Assembly (NCBI GenBank): GCA_001770655.1
Contig: MERQ01000068.1
Location: forward strand, 1 to 64,000
Reading direction: 5' to 3'
DNA: 64,000 nt
Origin: Betaproteobacteria bacterium RIFCSPLOWO2_12_FULL_68_20
GTDB taxonomy: Bacteria > Pseudomonadota > Gammaproteobacteria > Burkholderiales > SG8-39
Under the pieces are notes generated by a model. The model did not search any database, was not told where the DNA came from, and worked only from the letters and a program-made list of their open reading frames with translations. A program made the translations under genes and the position numbers. Below, one piece after another: positions 26,474 to 39,126 of this stretch (positions within the stretch are counted from its first letter, which is position 1; each line of letters opens with the position of its first letter).

Positions 26474-26502
26474 TTGACCGGCGCTTCCGCGTTCCTTATC
26501 AT
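26474..26502 (+). promoter_or_regulatory. Sigma-70 promoter for the RHH/coiled-coil gene pair
   Basis: TTGACC (26474-26479) and TATCAT (26497-26502) with an ideal 17-base spacer. Between it and the ATG at 26544 are two short palindromes, TTGATCAA (26518-26525) and ATTCGAAT (26525-26532), possible operators for the ribbon-helix-helix protein encoded next. Confidence 0.7.
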
Positions 26503-26543
26503 GTTCATGTGCATATGTTGATCAATTCGAATCGAGGTCGGCG

Positions 26544-26819
26544 ATGAAGACCGAGCGCGTGGTGATCCTGATGACGCCCGAGCAGAAGCGCGCCATCGCA
26601 CATCGCGCCAAAGCACTTGACGTGTCCGTGGCCGAGCTCGTTCGGCGTTCCGCGGAGGGATTCGGCAGCGGCGCGGACGAGGCGACCCTGGCGGCGCTCG
26701 CCGCCGAGCTGCACGGAGCGGTCAAGGAGAGCCGGGCCGCCCTGCGCGCGGCGATCGGCGAAGCCGAAGCGACCTTGGCGCAACTCGGCAGGCGCCGCAA
26801 GGACCGGCAGGCCGCCTGA
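26544..26819 (+). CDS. Ribbon-helix-helix-like small protein
   Basis: 91 residues. Residues 4-40 (ERVVILMTPEQKRAIAHRAKALDVSVAELVRRSAEGF) fit a ribbon-helix-helix fold: beta strand RVVILM then two helices, as in Arc/CopG/MobC-type DNA-binding proteins. The rest (about 45-85) is a charged alanine-rich helix likely to form a coiled coil, ending KDRQAA. It has its own promoter, and its stop overlaps the start of a second small gene (TGATG). Possible roles are autoregulated DNA binding or half of a toxin-antitoxin-like pair; not proven. Confidence 0.7.
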   Translation: MKTERVVILMTPEQKRAIAHRAKALDVSVAELVRRSAEGFGSGADEATLAALAAELHGAVKESRAALRAAIGEAEATLAQLGRRRKDRQAA

Positions 26820-27016
26820 TGGCTGCGCTCGACCAGATCATCGGCGGCGTCAAGGAGGTGCTCAAGATGAGCGGCGAGATCAAGCGCTTGTCCGATTCCG
26901 TGCGCGAGCTCAGCACCGAAGTGCGCGATATCGACCGGCGAGTGGTGCGCCTCGAGACGATGGTCGAGCTCGCGCAGGCTTCGCGCGGCGCGAAGCGCTT
27001 GCCGCCCAAAGGCTGA
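26819..27016 (+). CDS. Small coiled-coil protein
   Basis: 65 residues. The centre (about 17-52) is a heptad-rich amphipathic helix: EIKRLSDSVRELSTEVRDIDRRVVRLETMVELA. No membrane helix or catalytic motif is visible, and no family is recognised. It overlaps the RHH-like gene by one base, so the two products are made together and may bind each other through their helices. The tail is basic (RGAKRLPPKG). Confidence 0.65.
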   Translation: MAALDQIIGGVKEVLKMSGEIKRLSDSVRELSTEVRDIDRRVVRLETMVELAQASRGAKRLPPKG

Positions 27017-27034
27017 TCCCGCCTCCCGGCCGGC

Positions 27035-28495
27035 TTGCAGACACGACCGAAGCTGCTGAAGTCGAAGTTCTTCTGGGTCGCGCTGCTGTATTTCGCCGAA
27101 GGATTTCCGTTCGGCGTCTTCTACGAAGTCTTTCCCGTCTATTTTCGCCAGCAGGGCGTCGAGCTCAAGTCGATAGGCCTGATCAGCCTGCTCGGGCTGG
27201 CGTGGACGCTCAAGTTCCTGTGGGCACCGGCCATCGATCACTACCGCCGTCATCGCCTGTGGATGGCGACGGTCGACCTCGCGATGGGGGGCGTCATGCT
27301 GGCGTTCGCGTTCGTCGCGGGCCTCGGGCCCTGGGTATGGGCGGCGATCGGCTTGTTCACCATTCTCTCGGCGACCAACGACATCGCCATCGACGGCTAC
27401 ACCATCGAGCTCCTAGATCGGAACGAATTGGGGCTCGCGAACGGCATCCGGATCGGCTTCTACCGCGTCGGCCTTCTCGCGTCGGGCCTGGCGCTCGTAC
27501 TCTCCGACTGGATCGCGTGGCCGGGCGCGTTCGCCGTCAGCGCCCTGATTCTCGCCGCCTCGGCCGTCGGCTGCCTGATGGCGCCGCGCGAGCCGGTGGT
27601 TGCGCGGGTCGACACCGACTCGCTGCGCACCGAGCTTGCAAGGATCGCCGCGCGGCCGCGCGCCGTGGCCGCGGTGGCCGGCCTGCTGCTGCTCACGCTC
27701 TGGCTCATGGATGCAGCCATGCAATGGTCACGCGGTACGAGCGATTTCTGGTGGGCGGCCACCAGCGTTGCGGTCGTGCTCCTCATCCTGTCATTCGCGT
27801 ACTCCCTCGCTCGCCCGGTTCGGGCCGCGAATGACGCGGGCTCGAGAGGGCCCATGTTCGGGGCGCTGCTCGAACTGCTCGGGCGGCCCGGGATCCTCCC
27901 GGTGCTCGGCTTCATCCTGATTTTCAAACTGGGTGATGCCTCGATGGGGTTCATGGTGAAGCCGTTCTGGGTCGATGCGGGCTTCTCCGCCACCGAGATC
28001 GGCCTGGTGTCGGTCAACATCGGAATCGTGCTGTCGGTCGCGGGCGGCCTGGTAGGCGGCTGGTACGCCGACCGCGTGGGGATTTTCCGGGCGCTCTGGG
28101 TGCTCGGCCTGTTTCAGGCGCTCTCCAATCTTGGCTACGCGCTTGCGGCCTGGTTCCTGACAGCCGCGGGTACCCTGGCCGCCGAAGATCGCATCATCGT
28201 CTATGCGGCGAGCGCTGCGGAATCGTTCACCGGCGGTCTCGGTACTGCCGCGTTCCTCGCGTTCCTCATGGCGATCGTCGACAAGCGGCGATCGGCGGCG
28301 GAATACGCGCTGCTTTCCTCCGTATTCGCCTTATCGCGATCCGTTGCCGGCTGGGCGAGCGGATTCGGCGCGCAGGAGCTCGGCTATGCGCCCTACTTCC
28401 TTCTGACCTTCCTGCTTTCCTTTCCCGCTTACCTGCTGCTGCCGTGGGTGGCGCGAATGCTGCAGCGCCCTCCGGAGTCTGCGGCTACGGCCTAG
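27035..28495 (+). CDS. MFS transporter, AmpG-like
   Basis: 486 residues with about 12-14 membrane helices. The start FWVALLYFAEGFPFGVFYEVFPVYFRQQGVELKSIGLISLLGLAWTLKFLWAPAIDH and ATNDIAIDGYTIELLDRNELGLANGIRIGFYRVGLL resemble AmpG/PAT1-type permeases. AmpG itself imports anhydromuropeptides for peptidoglycan recycling; the substrate here is not proven. Start TTG at 27035, 18 bases after the coiled-coil gene. Its stop overlaps the convergent xthA stop by a few bases. Confidence 0.8.
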   Translation: MQTRPKLLKSKFFWVALLYFAEGFPFGVFYEVFPVYFRQQGVELKSIGLISLLGLAWTLKFLWAPAIDHYRRHRLWMATVDLAMGGVMLAFAFVAGLGPWVWAAIGLFTILSATNDIAIDGYTIELLDRNELGLANGIRIGFYRVGLLASGLALVLSDWIAWPGAFAVSALILAASAVGCLMAPREPVVARVDTDSLRTELARIAARPRAVAAVAGLLLLTLWLMDAAMQWSRGTSDFWWAATSVAVVLLILSFAYSLARPVRAANDAGSRGPMFGALLELLGRPGILPVLGFILIFKLGDASMGFMVKPFWVDAGFSATEIGLVSVNIGIVLSVAGGLVGGWYADRVGIFRALWVLGLFQALSNLGYALAAWFLTAAGTLAAEDRIIVYAASAAESFTGGLGTAAFLAFLMAIVDKRRSAAEYALLSSVFALSRSVAGWASGFGAQELGYAPYFLLTFLLSFPAYLLLPWVARMLQRPPESAATA

Positions 28496-29265
28496 AGATT
28501 CCACTCGTAATCGATGGCGAGCGGTGCGTGGTCGGAAAACCGGCGCCGCTTGAAGATCGACTCCTTGCGCGCTCTGGCGGCGATCCCGGGCGTCGCGATC
28601 TGGTAGTCGATGCGCCAGCCGACGTTCTTCGCCCACGCCTGCCCGCGGTTCGACCACCAGGTGTACTGCTCGGGCTTCGCGTTCAGCCGACGGAACACGT
28701 CCACCCAGCCCAGCTCGTCGAACAGCTTCGTCAGCCAGGCGCGCTCCTCGGGCAGGAAGCCGGAATTTTTCCGGTTCGAGCGCCAATTCTTCAGATCGAT
28801 TTCCTTGTGCGCGATGTTCCAGTCGCCGCACATGATCACCTCGCGGCCTGATCGCTTCATCTTCTTCAGCTGCGGCACGAAATCCTCGAGGAAGCGGAAC
28901 TTCGAGGCCTGGCGGTGCGGCCCCGCCGAGCCCGAGGGCAGGTACAGCGACACCACCGAGAGCCTGCCGAAGCGCGCCTCGAGATAGCGGCCCTCCGGAT
29001 CGAACTCCTTGCTGCCGAAGCCCCCGATCACCCGGTCGGGCTCCGCGCTGCTGTAGAGAGCGACACCCGCGTAGCCCTTCTTCTCGGCGTGCGAGAAGGC
29101 GGAGTGAAGGCCCTTCGGCGCGCGCATCACGGGCTCGAGATCGCCTTCCTGCGCCTTGATCTCCTGCAGACACACGACGTCGGCTTTCTGTCCGGCGAGC
29201 CAGCGGTAAAAGCCCTTCTTCGCCGCCGAGCGGATGCCGTTGACATTGAGAGTGATGACTCTCAA
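28492..29265 (-). CDS. xthA: Exodeoxyribonuclease III
   Basis: 257 residues from a TTG overlapping the pyrE stop (TTGA). AP endonuclease/3'-5' exonuclease of base excision repair. Catalytic blocks: [24 protein letters not shown] (metal Glu), [30 protein letters not shown] (Asp/Asn), [15 protein letters not shown] and [11 protein letters not shown] (Asp-His). All active-site residues are present. It is translationally coupled to pyrE upstream. Confidence 0.95.
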   Translation of the reverse strand: MRVITLNVNGIRSAAKKGFYRWLAGQKADVVCLQEIKAQEGDLEPVMRAPKGLHSAFSHAEKKGYAGVALYSSAEPDRVIGGFGSKEFDPEGRYLEARFGRLSVVSLYLPSGSAGPHRQASKFRFLEDFVPQLKKMKRSGREVIMCGDWNIAHKEIDLKNWRSNRKNSGFLPEERAWLTKLFDELGWVDVFRRLNAKPEQYTWWSNRGQAWAKNVGWRIDYQIATPGIAARARKESIFKRRRFSDHAPLAIDYEWNL

Positions 29266-29951
29266 GCCGAAGGAAAGCTCGCGACGCCGCCGTGCGCCGC
29301 CGACCACTCGGCCGGCGCGCGCAGGAATTTCTCGACTTCGGCGATCTGCGCGCCCTGCAGGTAGCCGCCCTGCTTCACCACCGCGAGCACGTCCCACCAG
29401 GTGGCGAGGTAGTGCAGCCGCACGCCGAGATCGGAGAGGATCTTCTTCGACCCGGGGAAAATGTCGTAGTAGAAGTTGACGTACACGTGCTCGACCACCG
29501 CGCCCGCCTCTCTGAGCGCCTTGCAGAAGTTGATCTTGGAGCGCCCGTCGGTGGTGAGGTCCTCGACGAGAAGAGTTCTGGCGCCCTCGCGCACGTCGCC
29601 CTCGATCTGCGCGTTGCGACCGAAGCCCTTCGGCTTCTTTCTCACGTACTGCATCGGCAGCCCCAGGCGCTCGGCGATCCACGCCGCGTACGGGATGCCG
29701 GCCGTCTCGCCGCCCGCGATGACGTCGAATTGCCCCGCGCCCGCGTCGCGCTCGAGCGTCGCCAGCGCGAACTCGATCAGCCGCGAGCGCACCTGCGGAT
29801 AGAAGATCAGCTTGCGGCAGTCGATGTACACCGGGCTCGCCCAGCCCGAAGTGAAGATGAAGGGTTTTTCGTCCGAGAACAGCACTGCCTTCACCTCGAG
29901 CAGCATTTTCGCGGTGGTCTCGGCGATGATCTCCTTTTCCTCGGGCGGCAT
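29262..29951 (-). CDS. pyrE: Orotate phosphoribosyltransferase
   Basis: 229 residues. PyrE joins orotate to PRPP in UMP synthesis. It contains [59 protein letters not shown] and the PRPP loop [14 protein letters not shown]. The VRKKPKGFG segment and length place it in the longer PyrE branch seen in many proteobacteria. TAGAAT (minus strand, about 29980) may be its -10 box. It is divergent from the DUF4124 gene. Confidence 0.94.
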   Translation of the reverse strand: MPPEEKEIIAETTAKMLLEVKAVLFSDEKPFIFTSGWASPVYIDCRKLIFYPQVRSRLIEFALATLERDAGAGQFDVIAGGETAGIPYAAWIAERLGLPMQYVRKKPKGFGRNAQIEGDVREGARTLLVEDLTTDGRSKINFCKALREAGAVVEHVYVNFYYDIFPGSKKILSDLGVRLHYLATWWDVLAVVKQGGYLQGAQIAEVEKFLRAPAEWSAAHGGVASFPSA

Positions 29952-30050
29952 GGGCGGGGCCGGCGGGCGCGGGCGATTCTACCCCAGCGTCAACTCGCCG
30001 CGGGCGCCGCGCGTTACAATGGCGACGGCTCCGGGATTCAGGGGGAAGTG

Positions 30051-30659
30051 ATGATTCCGAGACTCGCAGTGCTCGCCGCGGTGCTCGCGCTCGCGCCGCT
30101 CGCCGCCGATGCGCAGTCGTATCGCTGCGTCGGCAAGGACGGCAAGAAGTACTACGGTTCGACCATTCCGACGCCATGCATCGGACAGCCGATCGAGCAG
30201 CTCAACGCCCAGGGCACGGTGATCAGGCGCATCGACCCGCAGGCAAGCGCCGCCGAGCGCGAGGCGAAGCAGGCCGAGGAGAAGAAGAAGCGCGAAGAGG
30301 CCACCGCGGCCAAGGAAGCGGCGCGCCGCAATCGGGCGCTGCTCGCCACCTACTCGAGCGAGAAGGACATCGAGGATGCGCGCGCGCGCGCGCTCGCCGA
30401 CAACCAGAAGGCGGTCAAGGAGATCGAGGCGCGCATCGATCTCATCAGGAAGCGCCGGGAGGGTTACGAAAAAGAGGTGGAGTTCTACAAGGGAAAGAGC
30501 AAGCCCCCCGCCAAGCTGAACGAGGACATCCAGAACGCCGAGATGCAGCTCAAGGCGCAGGAAGGGCTGCTGGCGGCGAAAAAGAAGGAAGTCGACACGG
30601 TCAATGCCAAGTACGACGAGGACAAGAAGCGCTACATCGAGCTGACGCGGCGCAAGTAG
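30051..30659 (+). CDS. Exported DUF4124 protein with long coiled coil
   Basis: 202 residues. Signal peptide about 1-20 (MIPRLAVLAAVLALAPLAADA). The DUF4124 segment follows immediately: QSYRCVGKDGKKYYGSTIPTPCIGQPIEQLNAQGTVIRRID, with two cysteines likely to form a disulfide. Residues about 65-200 are a continuous charged helix (EREAKQAEEKKKREEATAAKEAARRN...). Periplasmic; function unknown, a common betaproteobacterial family. TACAAT at 30015-30020 and GGGGGAAG before the ATG look like its -10 and ribosome binding site. Confidence 0.82.
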   Translation: MIPRLAVLAAVLALAPLAADAQSYRCVGKDGKKYYGSTIPTPCIGQPIEQLNAQGTVIRRIDPQASAAEREAKQAEEKKKREEATAAKEAARRNRALLATYSSEKDIEDARARALADNQKAVKEIEARIDLIRKRREGYEKEVEFYKGKSKPPAKLNEDIQNAEMQLKAQEGLLAAKKKEVDTVNAKYDEDKKRYIELTRRK

Positions 30660-30662
30660 CGC

Positions 30663-32105
30663 TCAGCGGGCGAGTTTCCGGCGCAGGATCTCGGTTACCT
30701 GGGTTGGGTTCGCCTTGCCCTTGGTCGCCTTCATTACCTGGCCGACGAGCGAATTGAACGCTTTTTCCTTCCCGGCGCGGTAGTCCTCGACCTGCTTCGG
30801 ATTCGCGGCAAGCACTTCCTCCACCAGCTTCTCTATCGCGCCAGCGTCGCTGATCTGCCTCAAGCCGCGCTTTTCGATGATCGCGTCGGCAGCGCCTTCG
30901 CCCGCCCACATCGCGTCGAAGACCTCCTTCGCCAGTTTTCCGGAGAGGGTGCCGTCGGCGATCCGTCCGAGCAGTCCGGCGAGATCCTTTGCGGGCACCT
31001 TGCTCTTCGAGATTTCGATTTCGTCCTGGTTGAGCGCCGCCGCGAGCTCCCCCATCTGCCAATTGGCGCAGAGTCTGGCTTCGGCTCCTGAAGCCTTCAC
31101 CAGGGCCTCGAAATAGTCCGCCGCAGCCCGCGAGGCGGCGACGAAGCCGGCTTCATGAGGGGTGAGTCCGTATTCGCGCGCAAAGCGGTCTCGCCGCGCC
31201 GCTGGCAGCTCGGGAAGCGATCTGCGGATCGCCTCGATGTCCTCCTCGCTCACGACCAGCGGCAGCAGATCCGGATCAGGGAAATAGCGGTAGTCATGCG
31301 CTTCCTCCTTGGTGCGCATGGAGCGCGTCTCGTCGCGCTCCGGGTCATAGAGCCGCGTCTCCTGCTCCACGCGCCCCCCGTCCTCGATGAGCGCGATCTG
31401 CCGCCTGGCCTCGTACTCGATCGCGCGCTCCATGAAGCGGAAGGAATTGAGATTCTTGATCTCGCAGCGCGTGCCGAGATTCGCGTCTCCGGCGCGCCGC
31501 ACCGAGACGTTCGCGTCGCAGCGAAACGACCCTTCCTGCATGTTGCCGTCGCAGATCCCGATCCACACGACCAGCGCGTGAAGCGCGCGCGCGTAAGCGA
31601 CCGCCTCCTGCGCGCCGCGCAGGTCGGGCTCCGAGACGACCTCGAGCAGCGGCGTGCCCGCGCGGTTGAGGTCGATTCCCGTGAGGCCGTGGAAGTCTTC
31701 ATGCAGCGACTTTCCCGCGTCCTCCTCGAGATGCGCGCGCGTGAGGCGAATCGACTTCTCGCGGCCCTCGACGATTATCTTCAGCTCGCCTCCCTGCACG
31801 ATCGGCTGCTCGTACTGGCTGATCTGGTAGCCCTTGGGGAGATCCGGGTAGAAGTAGTTCTTGCGCGCGTAGATCGAGCGCCGCCGGATCTCGGCGCGGA
31901 TCGCCAGCCCGAAGCGGATCGCGTGCTCGACCGTGGCGCGGTTGGCGACCGGCAGCACGCCGGGCAGCGCGATGTCCACGGCGCAGGCCTGCGTGTTCGG
32001 CGCCGCGCCGAAGGCGGTCGAGGCTCCCGAGAACGCCTTGCTGCGCGTGAGGAGCTGCGCGTGGGTCTCGATCCCGACCACCACTTCCCAGGCCACCGGC
32101 CTCAC
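30663..32105 (-). CDS. gatB: Asp-tRNA(Asn)/Glu-tRNA(Gln) amidotransferase subunit B
   Basis: 480 residues. GatB phosphorylates misacylated Glu-tRNA-Gln (or Asp-tRNA-Asn) before amidation by GatA. It has [99 protein letters not shown] and the C-terminal YqeY-like helical tail. The GTG start overlaps the stop of the unknown exported-protein gene (GTGA). Its stop is 3 bases from that of the convergent DUF4124 gene. Confidence 0.96.
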   Translation of the reverse strand: MRPVAWEVVVGIETHAQLLTRSKAFSGASTAFGAAPNTQACAVDIALPGVLPVANRATVEHAIRFGLAIRAEIRRRSIYARKNYFYPDLPKGYQISQYEQPIVQGGELKIIVEGREKSIRLTRAHLEEDAGKSLHEDFHGLTGIDLNRAGTPLLEVVSEPDLRGAQEAVAYARALHALVVWIGICDGNMQEGSFRCDANVSVRRAGDANLGTRCEIKNLNSFRFMERAIEYEARRQIALIEDGGRVEQETRLYDPERDETRSMRTKEEAHDYRYFPDPDLLPLVVSEEDIEAIRRSLPELPAARRDRFAREYGLTPHEAGFVAASRAAADYFEALVKASGAEARLCANWQMGELAAALNQDEIEISKSKVPAKDLAGLLGRIADGTLSGKLAKEVFDAMWAGEGAADAIIEKRGLRQISDAGAIEKLVEEVLAANPKQVEDYRAGKEKAFNSLVGQVMKATKGKANPTQVTEILRRKLAR

Positions 32106-32832
32106 CTCGGTCGCGGGCGCAGCAGCTGGCAGTTGCCGCGCCGGTCGACCAGCACGGTTTCCAGGTACGCCTCGGAGCCGCAGCGCTCGGTGCAATTCTC
32201 GGCCGACACTTTCACGTACTCGCCGAGGTCGCGCAACGTCACGGTGCAGCGGCCCGAGGCGAGCCTCAGCCCGCCCTTCAACTGCTGCTGCTCCAGACCG
32301 GCGAGCGCGCAGCCGTGGCCGCTCGGATCGACCTTCGAGCGCCACTCTAGCGCACGCAATTTGCCGTCTTCCGCGGCGTAGTCGAGCGTCGAGGCGTAAC
32401 GGTCGTGCGCAATCTCGCAGCGCACGTTCGCGCTGTAGCCGTCCATCTGCGGAAATTCTTCGCTGAACTCGAAGCGCTCGCGCTCCTGGCCGCCCGGCCC
32501 GTAGCGGGTGCCCTTGAAGACGCCGCCGCGCCAGGTCCCGCGCAGGGTTGCGGTCGCCGGCCGGCCGAACAGGATCGGCGAGGTACCTTCCTTCAGCGTC
32601 GTGACGCCGAGCTGCGGGCTTCTTTCTCCCTCGAGAAAACGGCGCACGAGCGTGGCGAGCAGCACGTACTCGCCGCTCAGCTGCCAGCCGCCGTCCTGGC
32701 GCTGGGTCGCGTGCACGACGAGCAACGCGCCGCGGCCGCCGAGCCGGCCTACCAGCTCGCGCGACGCGTCGCCGTCCTGCGCCGCCGCTGCCGGCGCGAC
32801 CAGCAAAGCGAGCAAGGCGAGAGCCGCGCGAT

Positions 32833-32836
<4 letters not shown>
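32102..32836 (-). CDS. Exported protein of unknown function between gatA and gatB
   Basis: 244 residues from a GTG overlapping the gatA stop. Signal peptide about 1-18 ([19 protein letters not shown]). The mature part is mostly beta, with [54 protein letters not shown], and four C-terminal cysteines (about Cys197, 216, 226, 236), suggesting disulfides. I do not recognise the family. It overlaps gatA and gatB by 4 bases each, so it is fully embedded in an essential operon. A periplasmic protein has no obvious link to tRNA amidation, so the position may only ensure expression. Confidence 0.75.
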
Positions 32837-35770
<2,934 letters not shown>

Positions 35771-35781
35771 GTCCCGGGGGC

Positions 35782-36711
35782 ATGGAGCAGGCGCCCCCGC
35801 CGTTTTTCAAGCGCGGTCCGGCACCGGTCGTCCGGCTGTTCTTCTTCGCCTCGCTTTCGCTCGCGCTCGCCGTGCTGGATGCGCGCTTTCGCTACGCCGA
35901 CGGGCTGAGGAGCGCGCTCGCGCTCGCCGCCTACCCGCTGCAGAAGATCGCCACCGCGCCGATCGCGCTCGCCGAGCGCGTCGGGGGCTACTTCGGCAGA
36001 CAGTCGCAGCTGCGCGAGGAGAACTCCGAGCTGCGCGCCACGGCGCTCGCCTACGCCCAGGACGCGCAGCGCTTCGAGGCGGCAGCAGCCGAGCTGACGC
36101 AGCTCAGGCGCCTCATCGGCGCCGCCGAGCGCCTGCCGGTGCGCTCGCTGCCCGCCGAGGTCCTCTACGCCGGGCGCGACCCGTATTCGCACAAGCTGTT
36201 CCTCGACCGCGGCGCGGCGCACGGCGTGCGCCCCGGAAGCCCGGTGGCCGACGAGACGGGCGTGGTCGGACAGGTGACGCGCGTGCACCCGCTGCTCTCC
36301 GAGGTGACCTTGCTCACCGACAAGGACCAGGCGATCCCGGTGCAGGTGGTGCGAAACGGCCTGCGCGCGGTCGCCTTCGGCGGCGGCGCCACCGGCACGC
36401 TCGAGCTGCGCTTCATGGCGGCAAACGTCGAGATCCAGAACGGCGATCGGCTGGTGACCTCGGGGATCGACGGCACCTACCCGCCGGGACTCCCCGTGGC
36501 GACGGTGGTGCGAATCGAGCGCGATGCGGCGCGCACGTTCGCGCGCATCGTGGGCGAGCCGGCGGCGGTCGTGGACCGCGGCCGCTACCTGCTCGTGCTC
36601 TCGAACGAGGCCGCGGCTCCGCCCTACCCGGGCGAGGCGCGGACCGGCCGCGAGCGGCGCGCCGACAAGCCCCGGCGCGGGCACGCCAGGGACGCCGATG
36701 GCGCCCGATAA
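35782..36711 (+). CDS. mreC: Rod shape-determining protein MreC
   Basis: 309 residues. One N-terminal membrane helix (VRLFFFASLSLALAVLD), a coiled coil (about 70-110: GGYFGRQSQLREENSELRATALAYAQDAQRFEAAAAELTQLRRLIG) and two periplasmic beta-barrel domains (VLYAGRDPYSHKLFLDRGAAHGVRPGSPVADETGVVGQV, LEIQNGDRLVTSGIDGTYPPGLPVATV type). MreC links MreB to PBP2. The basic tail (RTGRERRADKPRRGHARDADGAR) overlaps the start of mreD by 14 bases. Confidence 0.95.
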   Translation: MEQAPPPFFKRGPAPVVRLFFFASLSLALAVLDARFRYADGLRSALALAAYPLQKIATAPIALAERVGGYFGRQSQLREENSELRATALAYAQDAQRFEAAAAELTQLRRLIGAAERLPVRSLPAEVLYAGRDPYSHKLFLDRGAAHGVRPGSPVADETGVVGQVTRVHPLLSEVTLLTDKDQAIPVQVVRNGLRAVAFGGGATGTLELRFMAANVEIQNGDRLVTSGIDGTYPPGLPVATVVRIERDAARTFARIVGEPAAVVDRGRYLLVLSNEAAAPPYPGEARTGRERRADKPRRGHARDADGAR

Positions 36712-37210
36712 GCCCCAGCACATCCTGCTGCCGGTGCGCGCGAGCACCATCGCGGCCTCGTTCGCGGCCGCGCTGCTGCTCAATTTCCTGCCGTGGAACG
36801 ACCTGCGCCTCGCGCCGGATTTCGTCGCGCTGGTGCTCACCTTCTGGTGCGTGCGCCAGCCGCGGCTGGTGGGCCTGGGCATCGGGTTCGCGCTCGGGCT
36901 GCTCACGGATGCCGGAAACGGCGTGCTGATGGGCCAGCATGCGCTCGCCTACTCGCTGCTCGCGTTCCTCGCCATCTGGCTGTCGCGCAGGATCCTCTGG
37001 TTCGGCGCCGCGCAGCAGGCGCTGCACGTCGCGCTGCTGCTCGTCGCGGCGCAAGGCGCGGCGCTCGCCGTTCGGCTCGCCGCCGGTGCCGAATTTCCGG
37101 GGTGGCCGCTCCTTGTCGGCCCGCTCGCCGGCGCGGCGCTGTGGCCGCTGGTCAGCTGGCTGCTGCTCCTGCCGCAACGCCGGGCGCTCGAGCCCGAGCA
37201 GATGGTGTGA
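36698..37210 (+). CDS. mreD: Rod shape-determining protein MreD
   Basis: 170 residues, five or six membrane helices. It has the family block FLPWNDLRLAPDFVALVLTFWCVRQPRLVGLGIGFALGLLTDAGNGVLMGQHALAYSLLAFLA. MreD is the small integral membrane partner of MreC. The ATG at 36698 was chosen because it puts the first helix 20 residues in. Its stop overlaps the mrdA start by one base. Confidence 0.93.
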   Translation: MAPDKPQHILLPVRASTIAASFAAALLLNFLPWNDLRLAPDFVALVLTFWCVRQPRLVGLGIGFALGLLTDAGNGVLMGQHALAYSLLAFLAIWLSRRILWFGAAQQALHVALLLVAAQGAALAVRLAAGAEFPGWPLLVGPLAGAALWPLVSWLLLLPQRRALEPEQMV

Positions 37211-39126
37211 TGCCGATGCGCGCAGCCGAGCTCAGGAACACCGAGCGCGAGCTCTACCAGTTCCACGTGCGCGTCGGAATCGCCGGGCTCGCGGTGCTTG
37301 TCGCCTTCGGCCTGCTCGCCGCACGGTTCGTGTTCCTGCAGGTGGCGCAGCACGACGCCTACCGCGCCAAGGCCGAGGACAACCGCATCTCGATCGTCCC
37401 GGTCGCGCCCAACCGCGGGCTGATCGTCGACCGCAACGGCATCGTGCTGGCGCGCAACTTCTCGGCGTACACGCTGGAGATTTTCCCGCGCCGGCTGAGC
37501 GACCTCGAGCGCACCATCGACGAGCTCGCCGAGATCGTGGACATCCAGCCGAAGGACCGCGCGCGCTTGAGGAAGCTTCTGGCCGAGACGAGGAATGCCG
37601 AGAGCCTGCCGATCCGCACCCGGCTCACCGACGAGGAGGTGGCGAAATTCGCCGCCAACCGCTACCGCTTCCCCGGAGTGGACATCAAGGCGCGGCTGTT
37701 CCGCCAGTATCCCTTCGGCGAGACCGCCTCGCATGTGATCGGCTACATCGGCAGGATCAACCGCGACGATCAGGCGCGGCTCGAAGAGGAAGGCCTCGAT
37801 GCCAACTATCGCGGCACCGAGTACATCGGAAAAGCCGGAATCGAGGCGAGCTACCAGAACGAGCTGCACGGCACCACGGGCCTGGAACAGGTCGAGATCG
37901 ACGCCGCCGGCCGTGGCATCCGCACGCTGTCGCGCACGCCGTCGCAGCCCGGCAACGACGTTGCGCTCACGCTCGACATCCGGCTGCAGGAGGTGGCCGA
38001 GGCCGCGTTCGGCGCGCGCCGCGGGGCGCTGGTCGCGCTCGAGCCCTCGACCGGGGCGGTGCTCGCGTTCGTTTCCAAGCCGGGATTCGATCCAAACCTG
38101 TTCGTCGACGGCATCGATCCCCAGAGCTGGGCCGAGCTCAACAACTCCCCCGACCGACCCCTCAACAACCGCGCCATCGCGGGCCTCTACCCGCCCGGGT
38201 CGACCTTCAAGCCGTACATGGCGCTCGCCGCGCTCGAGCTCGGCAAGCGCACGCCGAGGAGCACCATTTTCGACCCGGGCTATTTCGAGTTCGGCGGCAG
38301 GCGCTTCCGCGATTCCAAGCCCGGCGGTCACGGCGTCGTCGACCTGTACAAGTCGATCGTCAAGTCCTCCGACACCTACTACTACATGCTCGCGAACGAC
38401 ATGGGGATCGACGCCATCGCCGGCTTCATGAAGCACTTCGGCTTCGGCGCGAAGACCGGCATCGACCTGCAGGGCGAGGCGCTCGGCGTGCTGCCCTCGC
38501 CCGAGTGGAAGACCAGGCGCTTTCGCCGGCCCGAGCAGCAGAAGTGGTATGCCGGCGAGACGATCTCGATCGGCATCGGCCAGGGCTACAACTCCTACAC
38601 TCCCGTGCAGCTCGCGCAGGCGATCGCCACGCTCGCCAACAGCGGCGTCACGTTCCGGCCGCGGCTCGTCTCGCACGTCGACAACCTGCGCAGCGGCGGG
38701 CGGCGCTACCTCGAGCCGCAGCTCGCGCACCGCGTGCCGGCGCGCGCCGAGCACCTCGAGTTCGTCAGGAACGCGATGGCCGGGGTCAACCGGGAGGGCA
38801 CCGGGGCGCGCGCCTTCGCCGGCGCCCAGTACACGAGCGCCGGCAAGACGGGCACGGCACAGGTGATCGGCCTCAAGCAGGGCGAGAAGTACATCGAATC
38901 GAAGGTCGAGGAGCGGCTGCGCGATCATTCGCTTTTCATCGCGTTCGCGCCGGTGGAGAGCCCGAAGATCGCGCTCGCGGTGGTGGTGGAGAACAGCGGC
39001 TTCGGTGCGCGCGCCGCGGCGCCGGTGGCGCGCACCGTGCTCGACTACTTCCTGCTCGGCAAGCTGCCCGAAATCATGACCAGGCCGACCCCCGAGGACG
39101 AGGTGGAGGAGGAGGAAGGCGACTGA
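37210..39126 (+). CDS. mrdA: Penicillin-binding protein 2 (peptidoglycan transpeptidase)
   Basis: 638 residues. Single N-terminal helix (VGIAGLAVLVAFGLLAARFVFLQ), pedestal/dimerisation domain (about 60-240) and the transpeptidase domain with the active-site STFK (Ser331), SSDTYYY (SxN-equivalent) and AGKTGTAQV (KTG). It cross-links peptidoglycan in side-wall elongation with RodA and MreBCD. ATG 37210 overlaps the mreD stop; a second ATG at 37216 is also possible. The acidic tail (EDEVEEEEGD) overlaps rodA by one base. Confidence 0.97.
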   Translation: MPMRAAELRNTERELYQFHVRVGIAGLAVLVAFGLLAARFVFLQVAQHDAYRAKAEDNRISIVPVAPNRGLIVDRNGIVLARNFSAYTLEIFPRRLSDLERTIDELAEIVDIQPKDRARLRKLLAETRNAESLPIRTRLTDEEVAKFAANRYRFPGVDIKARLFRQYPFGETASHVIGYIGRINRDDQARLEEEGLDANYRGTEYIGKAGIEASYQNELHGTTGLEQVEIDAAGRGIRTLSRTPSQPGNDVALTLDIRLQEVAEAAFGARRGALVALEPSTGAVLAFVSKPGFDPNLFVDGIDPQSWAELNNSPDRPLNNRAIAGLYPPGSTFKPYMALAALELGKRTPRSTIFDPGYFEFGGRRFRDSKPGGHGVVDLYKSIVKSSDTYYYMLANDMGIDAIAGFMKHFGFGAKTGIDLQGEALGVLPSPEWKTRRFRRPEQQKWYAGETISIGIGQGYNSYTPVQLAQAIATLANSGVTFRPRLVSHVDNLRSGGRRYLEPQLAHRVPARAEHLEFVRNAMAGVNREGTGARAFAGAQYTSAGKTGTAQVIGLKQGEKYIESKVEERLRDHSLFIAFAPVESPKIALAVVVENSGFGARAAAPVARTVLDYFLLGKLPEIMTRPTPEDEVEEEEGD

